This document shows positions 40,555 through 51,465 of a DNA stretch of 64,000 nucleotides, piece after piece. The DNA is from Sinotaia quadrata (lineage: Eukaryota; Mollusca; Gastropoda; Architaenioglossa; Viviparidae). The stretch covers positions 9,475,001 to 9,539,000 of the forward strand of contig CM054182.1 in NCBI GenBank assembly GCA_028829895.1, written 5' to 3'. Under the pieces are notes generated by a model. It ran no database searches, had not been told where the DNA came from, and worked only from the letters and a program-made list of their open reading frames with translations. Made by a program: the position numbers and the translations under genes. Position 1 is the first letter of the stretch. The number at the start of each line of letters is the position of its first letter.

Positions 40555-41000
40555 TACTGATCCGATAACCAGGCTATGGTGTGGAATGGCTACAAGATTT
40601 GAAGTTATGTAACATATCTACTAAAGTACGTATTGATTTGATAATATAATCAGGCTGTAGTGATGAAGGGCTCGTAGAGCTGTAGTGATGAAACTAAAGT
40701 CTGTATTGATCAGACAATCATGCTACAGCACTGAAAGGCTTTTACAACTGTAGTGATGTAATAGTGTACCAGAGGTTTTGGAATGGTATGATAATTATGT
40801 CACAATATGGTCATACTAGACTTGCAGAAATGACGTGATGATGACGTTGCAGTGTCAACGCATTGCTGGAGCGATACTGAATTAGATGCCACAATTCAGG
40901 AGTTACTGAGAAGACGTGATAAGTATGTTATAGCGAGGACACATTATTAGAGTTAGAGAGTGAGGGCGTGATAATGAAACAACCTTAATGAAGTTACGTT
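40555..41000 (+). repeat. Diverged tandem array, about 60 bp
   Basis: Phrases such as gtattgat, ataatcaggcta, aaggctt and tgtagtgatg(t/a)aa recur in order several times. The array is old and hard to delimit. It runs up to the fold-back-like element. Confidence 0.55.
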
Positions 41001-41108
41001 GATGACACTGATAACCATATTAGTTGCCGAAGTATCAGTAGAATTACAAACCTCAAGTGATATTAGAGCTACATCACCGACGCGAGATCGAAGTTACAAT
41101 GATGATAC

Positions 41109-42080
41109 GGTGAGAGGAAAAAATGTCAAAGGGAAAAAGTCACGGCGGAAAAAAGTCATACGGAATAAAGTCACAAAAACAGTCACAGAAAAAAAGTCAT
41201 AGGAAAGAAAGTCAAAATATTAATGATATGTTAAGTCGTAAGTGTCATTGTATGTGTTATGATATTTATTAACTGTTAAGTGAAGCAGGTAATGGCAGGG
41301 TGGTTAACTACTTGCTCAAGATGTGCGTGGTTCGAGTGTATTTTATATACCGTATAAATGCAGTGTAATTCATACATTTACGATTTAGTTTTGTTTTAAT
41401 TAATTTTAATTTTAAGTCCATATGCATGTTTATGAGTGAGTGAATAACAGTAAATGGAAGTAAGCGACGGCTCATTTGGATAGGTTTTCGATTCTCGCTC
41501 GGGGTTAAATGTGTGTTTGTGTGACTTGTATATCGTATACATATTATAATTCACACATTTAATTATATGATTTATTCATACTTAGTTATGTTGTTATGAT
41601 TGTGTCCACAAACATGTATATTATAGATTGAATAACAGTAAATGGAAGTAAATGATTGTGCAGAGATTAATCTATCGCACAAGAGGATCGTGGTATGACT
41701 CTCGCACGGAGTAAAAGATGTTTTTATTTTCTTTGTAAGTGTTTGATTCAAAAGAAAAGCAAGGCGCATTGCACTGTGGTACTAGTTTGGTGATAACACT
41801 ATTCAAAAACAAAGCATCAATGGGATCAAAAATGCGGCCAATTACAACAGTCGTTGCAGACCACCAACGTTGTATCCTTGGTCTATGTTCTTTTTTTTTT
41901 TTTTTTAGAAACTTCAGTCTGACGTGCATTGTTCCACAACTCCCAGCCCCCTTTTCTTTTCTGTGACATTTTTCTTGTGACTTTTTTCCCTCTGAATTTT
42001 TTCCTGTAACTTTTTTCCTAGAAAAACTTGAGACTTTTTTCCCCGTGACTTTTCTTCCTGTGACTTTTTTCCCTATAATC
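41109..42080. mobile_element. Fold-back-like element with sub-repeated inverted arms
   Basis: The left arm (about 41112-41213) is several copies of ggaaaaaagtcac-type words. The right arm (about 41955-42074) is the inverse, gtgacttttttcc-type words, so the ends can pair over roughly 100 bp. Fold-back elements are known for internally repeated inverted arms. The octamer gatgatac flanks both sides directly (41101-41108 and 42081-42088) and may be a target-site duplication, although the surrounding decayed array could supply it by chance. The interior carries 188-bp tandem units with tRNA-promoter-like words. No transposase is present. Confidence 0.6.
41281..41715 (+). repeat. 188-bp tandem units with tRNA-like A/B-box words
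   Basis: The phrase taacagtaaatggaagtaa occurs at 41445 and 41633, giving a 188-bp period and about two and a half units. The first unit has tggcagggtgg (41293) and ggttcgagt (41329), spaced like an A box and B box of a tRNA-derived SINE. The later units keep only decayed versions (ggttttcgattctcgctcgg near 41483; tggtatgactctcgcac near 41691). This could be a multimerised SINE head captured in the fold-back element. Confidence 0.45.
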
Positions 42081-42329
42081 GATGATACACTGCCGACTGG
42101 ATGCTGCAATGATAGCGTACTGGAGTAACAGTGCTGACGTCATTATTACATTACAGAGCCGTCACTTTTCTGGAATTATAGAGCTGATGACGTCACAATG
42201 AAAGTTAGTGACGGCGTGTTGCCATAGTTAGAGAGAGTAGTGAAAAACTGCTGTCAATGTTTTTAGAAACCTGTATTTCAACAAACTGGGGAACAATCGT
42301 TAAGAACGCAACGACGAAAGGCTGGAATC

Positions 42330-42332
<3 letters not shown>

Positions 42333-42398
<66 letters not shown>
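42333..42398 (+). repeat. (GA)n microsatellite
   Basis: An uninterrupted ga run of nearly 60 bp is followed by agggagagaa. Confidence 0.95.
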
Positions 42399-42399
<1 letters not shown>

Positions 42400-43515
42400 A
42401 ATACTGTGTTGTTGTTTTTTCTGTACTATATATTTATTTTAAATTGATAACTTCCATAAATACCAGGACTGCTGCTGCAGAAACCTTTGTTTCTATACAA
42501 TAAAGTACTACGCTTACTTACTGTAAACATCATTTCAAAATACAAAACAGAACTAAATCGTGCAAACTAAAAATGACACAATAAGAATTATAGTGGTAGT
42601 TTTTATTTGTAAATTATCTTTCTTAAATTAAAAAAATGAATAATATTAAATTCAGAGATGCGAGTTTGTGAACCAGCGAGTGGGTTATTTTGTTTAAGAA
42701 AACATTGACTGTAGGGAAGGGTGGTGGTGGTGGTGGGAGTACAACATACATGGGCAGTACAACAAAGAAAATCAGAAAACTAAACTACATAATGTACACT
42801 GATAAATAAATACACTAATATTCAAAGCAGAGGAGGGAAAAATCCCTTTAAAAAAAAAAACACGCAAACGAAAAAAAGTAACAAGCTTAGGCAAAGCGGA
42901 CGAGCGGCGCCGTAAATAGAACAGCAGCAACAAAATACGTACAGGCCTTCGGCTGCTAGCTGTACACAAAACATGCATTGAAAGCCACTAGCAGTCAGAG
43001 AAAGGCAGCCATTTTAAACGCAGATAAAACTGTTAAACGACAAAACCAGCAGATGGTCCAACAGAGCTGAACAGAGGACTTTTCAGGAAAGGCTGGAAGG
43101 TCAAAGGTCAAACAGAGAAAGGAGGACGCGATTACTTTTTTTGTTGTTGTTAAAAGCTAGTTCACTTAAGTACGTCCTAATAGTAACTCACTGAGGCTAT
43201 GTTAGGGAAAAGTATATTACAGGGGAATAAATCAAAAGCATTTATTATTTCATTATATATTATTATTACATCACTATAATGAGGAAAAAAGCAAATGCAA
43301 ACGTACTCTGTTTATAGACTAAAAGGAAAAAAAATTGTAACATGAATGTACAGCAAAGAAACTTTGGACCCTTTAGGCAAACCAAACTGACGTCAGCAAA
43401 GCGGAATGTAAACACGTGGTGACGTAATGAAATTACACGGCAAAGCCTCTTCCCATTCCGCAGTCAATAGCTTCCTTACACAGATAAGGAACTATTTTCC
43501 TCGTTGTACTATATG

Positions 43516-43527
43516 TACGGCGCCGTA
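43516..43527. promoter_or_regulatory. Palindromic motif TACGGNNCCGTA, copy 1
   Basis: The sequence TACGGCGCCGTA is a perfect 12-bp palindrome followed by AC. It is the first of four matches to TACGGNNCCGTAA within 3.1 kb of the SAND exon. A palindromic GC-rich core like this could be a dimeric transcription-factor site, but I cannot name the factor. Confidence 0.4.
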
Positions 43528-44113
43528 ACTGAACGCAGCCCAGGGCTATATTCACATTCCTCCACTACTTTAAGCTGGTAAAGATAATTTAACAATGAAG
43601 ACAGCTTGTTCTGAATTAGCTGCACGTACGCCGCTCGACACAGTACACGGAATTGTAGGAAGGGTCAAAGGGTGGGGTGTATCACCATACGAATTTCACT
43701 AGGTACAACACATATGCAATTGTTTGCCCTTCTGACGTGTTCTGACATTCACTGACATTTAACTTTGCACATCGTTCTTGGACCCACTCTTAGAAGCATG
43801 GCAAGCTAGCAGAAAGACGATTTGTGCCAGGGAACGTTGTAATTAACTATTAATTAATTCATGATGGGGAGGAGGGTGCATGGGACCACAATGGGTCACA
43901 GCATAAACGTTTTACATCACCATAAACAAAACACACCACCACCACCACAATTTTAAACTTAAAATGTTTCTTACCCCCACCTTACCCCTCCATTAACAAA
44001 AGTTCACCATAAACAATTACCATCCAACTCAACACTCAGTGCATTCCCAAGACTCCTGACGCTGGACTTAACAGGGGTCTTATGCACTGCACGATGTTTA
44101 CCGACTCCGTAAA

Positions 44114-44125
44114 TACGGCCCCGTA
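44114..44125. promoter_or_regulatory. Palindromic motif TACGGNNCCGTA, copy 2
   Basis: TACGGCCCCGTA, followed by AC, lies about 100 bp inside the intron downstream of the SAND exon donor. The arms TACGG and CCGTA match copy 1; only the two central bases differ. Confidence 0.4.
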
Positions 44126-44224
44126 ACTAGCGTTAGTCAAGCCATATCTGACACAACTAGCCAGTTCTTTCTTTCTTTCTTCGTTTCATTTTTTTTATTT
44201 TTTAAAGAATGAATTTCAACTTAC

Positions 44225-44767
44225 CGACTGCTGCAGTAAACGGCAGCTATCGCAGCGACAGGCGGCCGGATGTACGTCGATAATGCCCTTACTTAGCAAG
44301 AGCTTGAGACTTCGGCCATGATGGCGGATAGAGCGTTTCCAATCCTTGGCGCTCTCACGCCCGCTGACAGCCTGAAATTCGTTGGGTGTGATCCAAGAAC
44401 CCTGGAACTCGATACAGTGTCCTTTGCTTCCCTGGTAAAGCTTGGACAGGTACATCATGGCTTTGTTCTCGCCGCACTCAACCTCCAAGGCGATGTCGTT
44501 GGTTTTGAAGCTCACTGTAATATCTTCATCAGCGCCATCCAACTCGATCTGTGTACTGCCGCAACGGTAAGACTTGGGTCCCGTTTGCATGAAGCCAGTG
44601 TGCATTGTCTCCGATTCGGAAGTTCCTGAACCATCTTTGCTGAGGTCGCCATCGCCGACACTCTCTAGTTCACAACTAGGCGTGCTAATAACTTCGTCGG
44701 TTCGACCCTGCCCGCCTTTCTTCACCCGAGCACGACCCCCACGCTTCGAAGTCTTTCTTCTCCGCAT
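44225..44767 (-). CDS. SAND-domain DNA-binding protein, 5' coding exon
   Basis: The minus-strand frame encodes 181 residues from an ATG in a strong context (GTCGCCATGC) to a canonical donor TCG|GTAAGT (GT at 44224-44223), ending in phase 0. Residues 2-22 are very basic (RRRKTSKRGG, then RARVKKGGQGR), a likely nuclear localisation signal. Residues 29-62 are Ser/Glu/Gly-rich. Residues about 95-176 form a SAND domain: VECGE, then YLSKLYQGSKGHCIEF, then ITPNEF, the diagnostic KDWKRSIR at 141-148, GRSLKLLLSKGII, and a cysteine cluster C-R-C-D-S-C at 170-175. SAND domains, as in DEAF1, GMEB and Sp100-family proteins, bind DNA through the KDWK surface and act in chromatin-linked transcription control. 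The sequence looks closest to the DEAF1 style to me, but no MYND or PHD domain is visible here, so I give no symbol. The frame stays open upstream of the ATG to an acceptor-like site at 44914, so the true start may lie in another exon. Confidence 0.85.
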
Positions 44768-44914
44768 GGCGACTAAACTAGAAGCAAACGTCGGCTGCTG
44801 GTGAACGAAGGTGACAGTCGACAGCAAGTAGCTACACTCAAATCCGTTCAGCGACGACGCCTTCTGTCCCACGTCCTTTTTTTTAACTTTCTTCCCTCCC
44901 CTTGGTCTCGATTG
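44768..44914 (-). other. Possible 5' extension of the SAND exon (5' UTR or coding)
   Basis: The SAND reading frame remains open without an ATG for 49 codons upstream of the preferred start. On the minus strand a run of T followed by CATTAG (AG at 44916-44915) gives a good 3' splice site with the exon starting at 44914 in phase 0. The translated extension is basic at first (RPRGGKKVKKKD) and then ordinary. It could be 5' UTR that happens to be open, or the beginning of a longer coding exon fed by an upstream exon. The only non-ATG start in it is a GTG at 44872, which I would not use in an animal gene. Confidence 0.4.
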
Positions 44915-44941
44915 CTAATGAAAAAAAAAAAGTGGGATGGG

Positions 44942-44949
44942 TGACGTCA
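44942..44949. promoter_or_regulatory. CRE-type octamer TGACGTCA next to the SAND exon
   Basis: A perfect TGACGTCA palindrome lies 28 bp upstream of the alternative acceptor-bounded exon start. It matches the full CREB/ATF site. Seven other copies are in the window (9339, 27685, 29011, 29333, 42135, 42188, 43388). Confidence 0.35.
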
Positions 44950-45899
44950 GAAGTCAGTGGCGTGTAAAGCCAGGCACATGTCGAATGTGTCGTTTCCAGT
45001 AGAGTACTCAAAGCAGTGAAAGGAGATTCGTTAGTCCGGCCTTCGTCACAATGACACCACAAGAGCCTTAACACGCCACTAAACACTGTGGGCGCATGTA
45101 CACAATCAACACCAATGCACACGCGCGCGCACACAAAGCCATTACGTCCGTCCGCCTAGAGTGAAGAGCCAGAGAAAGAAAGGCAAGGCGATGGGTTACA
45201 AAAAGAAAAAAAAAAGGGGGGGGGGAAGAAAGAAATAACACGCTCCCTCTAACTCCCCCTCCCTGGCACCAGTCGCTTCCCCTCTTCTTTATGAGGGCAC
45301 ACGCACGCATGCACGACAAGCGATTAACGGCGGTTGGATGTGTTGAGCCAGCATCGTGTCTGTTCCACACTGATTGATCGACTTGCGAGTGCGTTTTGCC
45401 TGAGAGCCAAGCTACATCTATATCCCAGATCGCGTTATCTTCAAAACTGTGTTAGGCAGCCAGCGACTGCGTTGGTTTCCGTAGTGGAGTTGAACTGTTT
45501 GCAACACGAGGTTATATTACACGGCGTTTTCCGCTTTAGAGTTGTCACAGCCTAGAGAAAAGAACATGCCAGCCCCTCAAAGGAAGCTGATTCACCTTCC
45601 CCAACCTCTCTCTCTCTCTTTCTTTTCTTCCTAACAGAAAAAAAAAGAAGGAAAGAATAGAGCGATGACTTCCACGAAACTTCTATTGATTTAAGTGGTT
45701 GTGGCGAACGTCTGTACAATAGACCTCACAATAACACTTGCGCTTCCTACGATTAAGTCCTTGAAAAGGCGAAAATATACGTCCAGCGAATTGAGTGCAC
45801 GCAGATAATCAATACCCGATAGAAATGGGCCAGTTGTACTTCGCCTAGCCCGTCACGTGTTATCGACAAGAGGAGAGGGCCTTCGGTCGGTGTGCTCGC

Positions 45900-46110
45900 A
45901 CACCGGGAACCCCCACGTACACACGCAGTAATGCACACGCGTCCGAGTTACGGAGCCGTAATTCTCTCTTCCGCGCCCGCGCTATGTGCGCCGACGTTCG
46001 TGATCGCAGCCACGCTAGCGGAAATTCGAACCGCCATTGGCACGAGGGAACACAGTGCGTGACGGGGGGCGTTTGCTATGGGCAGTGAACAACCTCCCTC
46101 TTCAAAACTC
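45900..46110 (-). promoter_or_regulatory. Candidate CpG-rich promoter for the SAND gene
   Basis: This is the most CpG-dense stretch in the neighbourhood, with CGCGTCC, CGCGCCCGCG, GTGCGCCGACG and further CpGs in about 200 bases of otherwise AT-rich surroundings. It lies about 1.1 kb upstream of the SAND start codon. It includes the palindrome TACGGAGCCGTA at 45959-45970 and an inverted CCAAT box (CCATTGG) near 46033. No TATA box is obvious. Promoter status is inferred from composition and position only. Confidence 0.35.
45959..45970. promoter_or_regulatory. Palindromic motif TACGGNNCCGTA, copy 3
   Basis: TACGGAGCCGTA, extended to TTACGG and CCGTAA, sits in the CpG-rich candidate promoter. 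Seven-base arms flank no more than a two-base centre when the neighbouring T and A are counted. Confidence 0.4.
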
Positions 46111-46119
46111 CCCACCCCC

Positions 46120-48475
46120 ACCCGTCCTGCTCCTGCTTCACTCTGCCATGGCTAATCCCCCTAGAGTGCCCCCAGGCACGTTAGGTAGCTGACAAGCGAC
46201 GCACACTCGTAGTTTGCTAGCTCAAGCTGCCATGCTTTCTTTTTCCAACGGCACACAAAAACTTTTGTCTCGGCTGTCCTATAGCGGCAGCCGATCGACA
46301 GCCATGTTTGTTCTTTGTGTTTCTTGTATTTCTTCTTGGAGGTTTTAGCCTGTCGCCTTTGTTGAAAATCTTTTCTACTTTGGGGCGAGGATGTCGGTTA
46401 ACAAAGATTTTGTTTTCAAAGAAGCGAAGTTTGATGAGTTTTATTTCTTAATTAATTATAACTTGGTTAATTAAATAGTCAAATCGTGTAAATGCAGGCT
46501 GTGCACTAAGTCAAGCACGTTGCTAAAGAAGTATAAAGTGAGAATTACGTAGAACATATTTTTTCTTTTACCAAGAAGTTAACTACGGGATACGACGATA
46601 CTGCCAGTTACGGGGCCGTAAGTAAAATTTAAAAGAAAAAAAATAACAATACGAAAGAAGCCACTATATATACAACATAAGAGATGCTAGGTTTCAGAGC
46701 GGATGTGCACAGACTGTGCTATTACGTTCTACGTCGTTAGTCTTGCTTTGTTTTAGACAAAGTACATGTAAAATCCTTAATGCGACTTCTGTCGCACACG
46801 CTATATGCCTCGGGGTTCCAATGCGTGTAGCTGGAAAGTGCACGCAATTGGAGTCTGTAATGAGGGTAAATGAAAGAAGGCGTTTTTAAGAATAAACTGA
46901 AAGCTCAAAAATTTTGTTTTGTTTATGTCTGTGCCAGCAGGAAAACTAAATTGCCGCACGTTGTTTTCTATGCTCAATCACTAGGACAGAGCGAGAAATT
47001 TTCGATACTGCCGAGGCCTCGTGCAACGTGTCACGACCGGTTAGCGCGACGAAGTAGGTCATCTAATTAAAGATGGTGATGGCGAAGCCGGGATGGAGAA
47101 TGAGTGTAAAGGGAAGGAAGGGGGGGATGCTATGCGTGGAGAGGCTATGTTGGGAGAGGTGGCGCGCAAACACGCGAAAAACGATACACTAAATAGTGGC
47201 CCACACCCCCCAACCGCGTTTTCAGAACTGTTCAGTCCAGCCTTGCAAAGTATACTAAGATAAATTCGCCGACTTTTAGTGGCGTCTTGTTATTCAGTAT
47301 GTGTGTGTTTGTTGTTTTCACTTTTCATGATTGCATCTTTGTAATGTGATCCGTTTTACCCCGGCCATAAACGAAATGCAAATGGCGAACTCACGTCGCT
47401 GAGAGAGTTCGCCAGTTTTCTGAAAGCGTCGGTACATGAATGGAAATCGACGTTCTTCTAGAAAGGGACTCTAAAGTGGCATTCATTAATGCGATTTGAA
47501 CATTGCAATTTATTGCATATATCATCTATCGTTTTCCTTTTATTGTTTTTTTTATATAATAAAAATCAGTGAAGATACATATGATCGACAGTCCCAGAGA
47601 TAGATCATTAAATCAGTCAGCATTCCTGCTGTATTTGCACGCTTTTAAAATATTCAGCACTAAGCTTACATTTGTGTCTCTAGGAAAACTGTAATTTGAA
47701 AAAAATGTGAGAGATAATATTCTTTCAGTTACTGAAGAATTTCTACGCGCAATAGCGGGGGGGGGGGGGGAAGCGAACCAAACACCTCGGCTGAATTTGA
47801 AATAATAAGAGTCAAATGTAAAGCCACTTTCCACACAGAGAGGGAAGTTGTGTTTTGTTTTTTCTTAGCTTTGTTAGCTGCCGAAGATAAAGAAGCTATT
47901 TATAGACCCTCCTGTATCATAGCTTCTGCTGTTGACTTCATTCGTATTCTCATCCACTAAAGACACCAAGAATAACCAGTGCATGAGTGGGAGATCTGGT
48001 GCGCTCGTACAGAAGTAATATCAGTAGTGCGTGAAAAGAAACAAGTTCACTAAGATACCTAGACTGTACGTGTACGTGGCTTGTAAGTCAGCCAATGAAA
48101 GCGCGCGGTAAACACTTGTCAGTATAACGAATTTAGGGTTGTAGTTAGATGGCCAGGACAAAATTTTTTTGTTTTTTTTAAAGTGGCTTTTCTTCAATTT
48201 CATCCTTTACGAACAGTTCATTTGTGTCTGTCATAACACAGACCGCCAAATCCGGATATCCGCAAAACTAGCGCCACAGTGAATAATGGTGACGTAATAT
48301 AAAGGTAATAAAGGTCACTGAAAAATACATGTTGAGAGAGGGAGCACAATCAACGTAAATTTTAAAAAAAACAAACTATGCATTCGCTTAATCGGCGTCG
48401 GTTTGATTTGCTTATTTCAGTTCCCGTTTCTCGAGTTTTATTTCAAAAAAATTTATCATTTCTTCTCTGACACGT

Positions 48476-48513
<38 letters not shown>

Positions 48514-48660
48514 ACATACACTCCTCATATAAGCAAGCACGCAGACACCAAACTATAAGATTCAAGACATTATTTTCCTTGTGAACTTTGCTATGTCAGT
48601 CAAGACATTACTTTCCTTGTGGACTTTGTTACGCAGTCATGCTTTTCGAAACCACATTGG
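46120..48660. other. No gene recognised
   Basis: This is AT-rich DNA upstream of the candidate promoter, with a G run at about 47757 and (CA)n at about 48476. I see no exon. Confidence 0.4.
46609..46620. promoter_or_regulatory. Palindromic motif TACGGNNCCGTA, copy 4
   Basis: TACGGGGCCGTA, extended to TTACGG and CCGTAA, lies about 640 bp beyond copy 3, upstream of the candidate promoter relative to the minus-strand gene. Confidence 0.4.
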
Positions 48661-48664
48661 TGAA

Positions 48665-48666
<2 letters not shown>

Positions 48667-48730
<64 letters not shown>
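48667..48730 (+). repeat. (GT)n microsatellite, about 32 units
   Basis: A pure 64-bp gt run is present. Confidence 0.95.
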
Positions 48731-48731
<1 letters not shown>

Positions 48732-48739
48732 TAAGGAAG

Positions 48740-50540
48740 TTAGTTTTAATTATTACATTAAAATATTTAGAGTACAAAGAAATAGATGTATGACTTATCG
48801 TTTGTTCAGAGGGAAAATCTGAGTGTGAAAGAAATCTGTTTGTGCTAGAACTTACCTCGAGATAATAAGGTAAAGCATGACCAAATCTTAATTACGTGTC
48901 TTTGGTCGAGTGCGCATTTGCATGTTAGTTAAAGGAAGTGAGGTACTTGATGTAGCAGCGAAAGGTTATCAGGGAAATCTAGTGTCCCAAATGTATCTCC
49001 TCCTGTTATTTGAAAATTATTTTAGGTGCATTGTGGCCTGTACAATTAAATGCCCAACATTAGGTGAGACCATCTTACATGGTGTAAGTGCTGCAAGTTA
49101 CTCAGAATTAAGTATAAGGGTGAATTGCAATGACTCCTTCATCAAAGATGAAGACCAATTTAGACAACAGAAAAATCACCCTTGCCTTAGAGTAGCATTA
49201 TCCTCCATTCAACTCCAATGAACTGGGTACTTTGTACCAAGTCCTGAAACGGTCGATATAAATAAGTTATTTTTTGCCATTTTCTGCAATTTTAATTACG
49301 TCAATTTGGAAGTGTGGCCAGCCAGCATTTAGAAGGGAGTTAATCAGAATTCCTGTCTGTGGAAAAGGTTTTTGTGTCTATTAATTGTAACTATTATTTA
49401 TATGACATTATATTCCTAAATAATTCTCTTTTTACAATCACCCGACGGATCTTGTCATTGCGGTCACGGAGCAACTGGACGATTTATTTTGTCTGTTTCA
49501 GCTCTAATAATCTGACTACTTGTACAAACATTATTCTAGAGAACTGGTTGCAAGTGTGAACTGAGAAGACATAAAGAACAATGCGAAAAGCATTTCAATA
49601 TCATATGATTATCACATGTGCAAAGCATGAACTGAAGTGGCTGTCGGTTATTCATTAGCAGTCATAATTACTAGCTAGAAAATATGTAGATTTGCCAGAT
49701 ATAGTGCGTTTTTGTATGTGCATGATTGCCATTGTGTTCACTTGCTTAAGTGATTACTCATTTTCGACTTAATTGATAATTTGTTCATGTGCTGAATTTA
49801 GAATAAATTGTTGATATTTTAGCACCCCCACTTCTCTAGAAAAAGGAAAGACGGCATGCTAATTATCAGGAGGTGGCATATAGCTACTGAGCTGTACAGT
49901 ACAAACACAAAGGTGGCAATGGCAAATAAACCAATTGACACTATTACTGTCAGACTATTATAGATGATTCATGTAGCATGTACTACATAAATTTTTAAAT
50001 AAATTTTATTCAACAAAATGTAAATAGTTTGTGTAATCAGGTAACACTCAATGCAGCTAATAAATTGCTATTATTAGAGGAAATATAGGATTTTGACCAA
50101 AACTGTTCCTCCTAAATGCCACAAAGACATTTATGAGTGAAGTTATGTAGGCAAGTTAGGTGGGAAGATTGTGACAACAATGCCACTTAGTTAATGGATA
50201 TTATTATTATTAATTAATTAACCATGCAAAACTAATTACAAGTGATGAGAATCTTATTTTATTTTATTAATGATCCTCCAGCAGACAGCTTGTCTCTCTC
50301 AACTTGGTGGATATAGGGAAGCTGTAAACATTTTCTCTCTTCTACAACATAAAACAACATTTACGGTCACACAATGTTTCCATGAGTGGAAAAATATTTA
50401 CTAAAGGAAAAGATAAATACAACTTTAATCTATATTTAGTGTCACAAACTCCATTTCTGTTTTCTGATAAGAACTATCCTGTGATTAGTATTCACAGTAT
50501 TGTTGAATTGTATTTTAGCGTATAAGACTGTGTAGATATT
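48740..50540. other. No gene recognised
   Basis: A plus-strand open frame from an ATG near 48922 to about 49221 is unremarkable and I do not recognise it. The rest is AT-rich. Confidence 0.35.
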
Positions 50541-50549
50541 AAATAATAT

Positions 50550-50809
50550 GCAAACATGGTTTCATGGTATTAATGATGTCAAGTAATCTTTGTATTTATT
50601 GTATGCAATTTGTTTTTATTTAATAAATTAATTTTTAAATTTATTGGCCTTCTTACACATAATGATAACCACATTTGTGCAAAGAAAGTGGGTGGATGGG
50701 GGCTTGCTAAATATAGATTAAAGATGGATTTGTCTTCTCATTTAGTAAGCACATTCCACCTACAAAAATATTGTAAGAGAGAAAACATTTACAAGCACCT
50801 GTTTATCTG

Positions 50810-50887
<78 letters not shown>

Positions 50888-51465
50888 TGTCTGTTGGAGA
50901 TTTCTTATTTACATAAATTAAGATTCTCTTCACTTGTAATTAGTTATGGATGATGAATCAATTAATAATAATAACCTTTAACTAGGAGACTTTGTCATTA
51001 CACTGCATAAGCATTGAAATTATTCGAACATGTTTATATGGAAATAGTGATGTCTAATAATTTTTCATTGTATTTATTTTATGTATATTTAATTGTAAAT
51101 TTAATCAATTTATTGACCTTCTTACATATACTGATAACCAAATGCTGGAGAGATAGTGGGCGGATGGGGCTCACTAAATATAGATTGAAGACGGGTTTGT
51201 CTTCTCTTTTGGTAAGAAGTTCCCCACCCACCCCACCACCACTATGGAAATATTGTGTGACAGTAAATGTTTGTCTTTAATGTTGTGAAAGATAGAAAAC
51301 GTTTACAGCGTCTATATGTCCGACAAGTGAGAGAGACGAGTGGTGTCTTCTGGAGAATTATTAATAACATAAATTATGATTCTCGTCACTTGTAATTAGT
51401 TATGATGTTTAATAATAATAATGACCAGTAACTAGGGTGGCGTTGTGTCACAGTTATTAAAAGCT
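50550..51465 (+). repeat. Tandem segmental duplication, two copies of about 430 bp
   Basis: Copy 1 (about 50550-51010) and copy 2 (about 51022-51465) share ordered blocks: tttattg(g/a)ccttcttaca, gataacca, g(t/c)ggatgggg, ctaaatatagatt, tttgtcttctc, gagtggtgtct, cacttgtaattagttatg and aataataata. They differ by many substitutions. Copy 1 carries a 73-bp (GA)n tract at 50812-50884 where copy 2 has only gagagagacgag. Confidence 0.8.
50812..50884 (+). repeat. (GA)n microsatellite inside duplication copy 1
   Basis: A pure ga run of 73 bp is present; the equivalent place in copy 2 has about four ga units. Confidence 0.95.

Larger units (their letters stand above)
42090..44220. other. No gene recognised; GA tract and regulatory-type words
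   Basis: This would be intron immediately downstream of the SAND exon. It has CRE octamers at 42135, 42188 and 43388, TACGGNNCCGTA palindromes at 43516 and 44114, and the (GA)n tract at 42333-42398. Confidence 0.4.

Noticed and set aside
41281..41345. A functional tRNA gene
   Set aside because: A-box and B-box-like words are present, but I cannot fold a cloverleaf or find a proper acceptor stem. A SINE-like relic fits better.
44870..44872. GTG at 44872 as start of the SAND protein
   Set aside because: Non-AUG starts are rare in animal genes, and an ATG in a strong context lies 105 bases downstream in the same frame.
45334..45555. 73-codon plus-strand frame in the promoter region
   Set aside because: It begins with TTG; the only nearby ATG (45338) is followed at once by a stop in its own frame. 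It is probably chance in GC-rich DNA.
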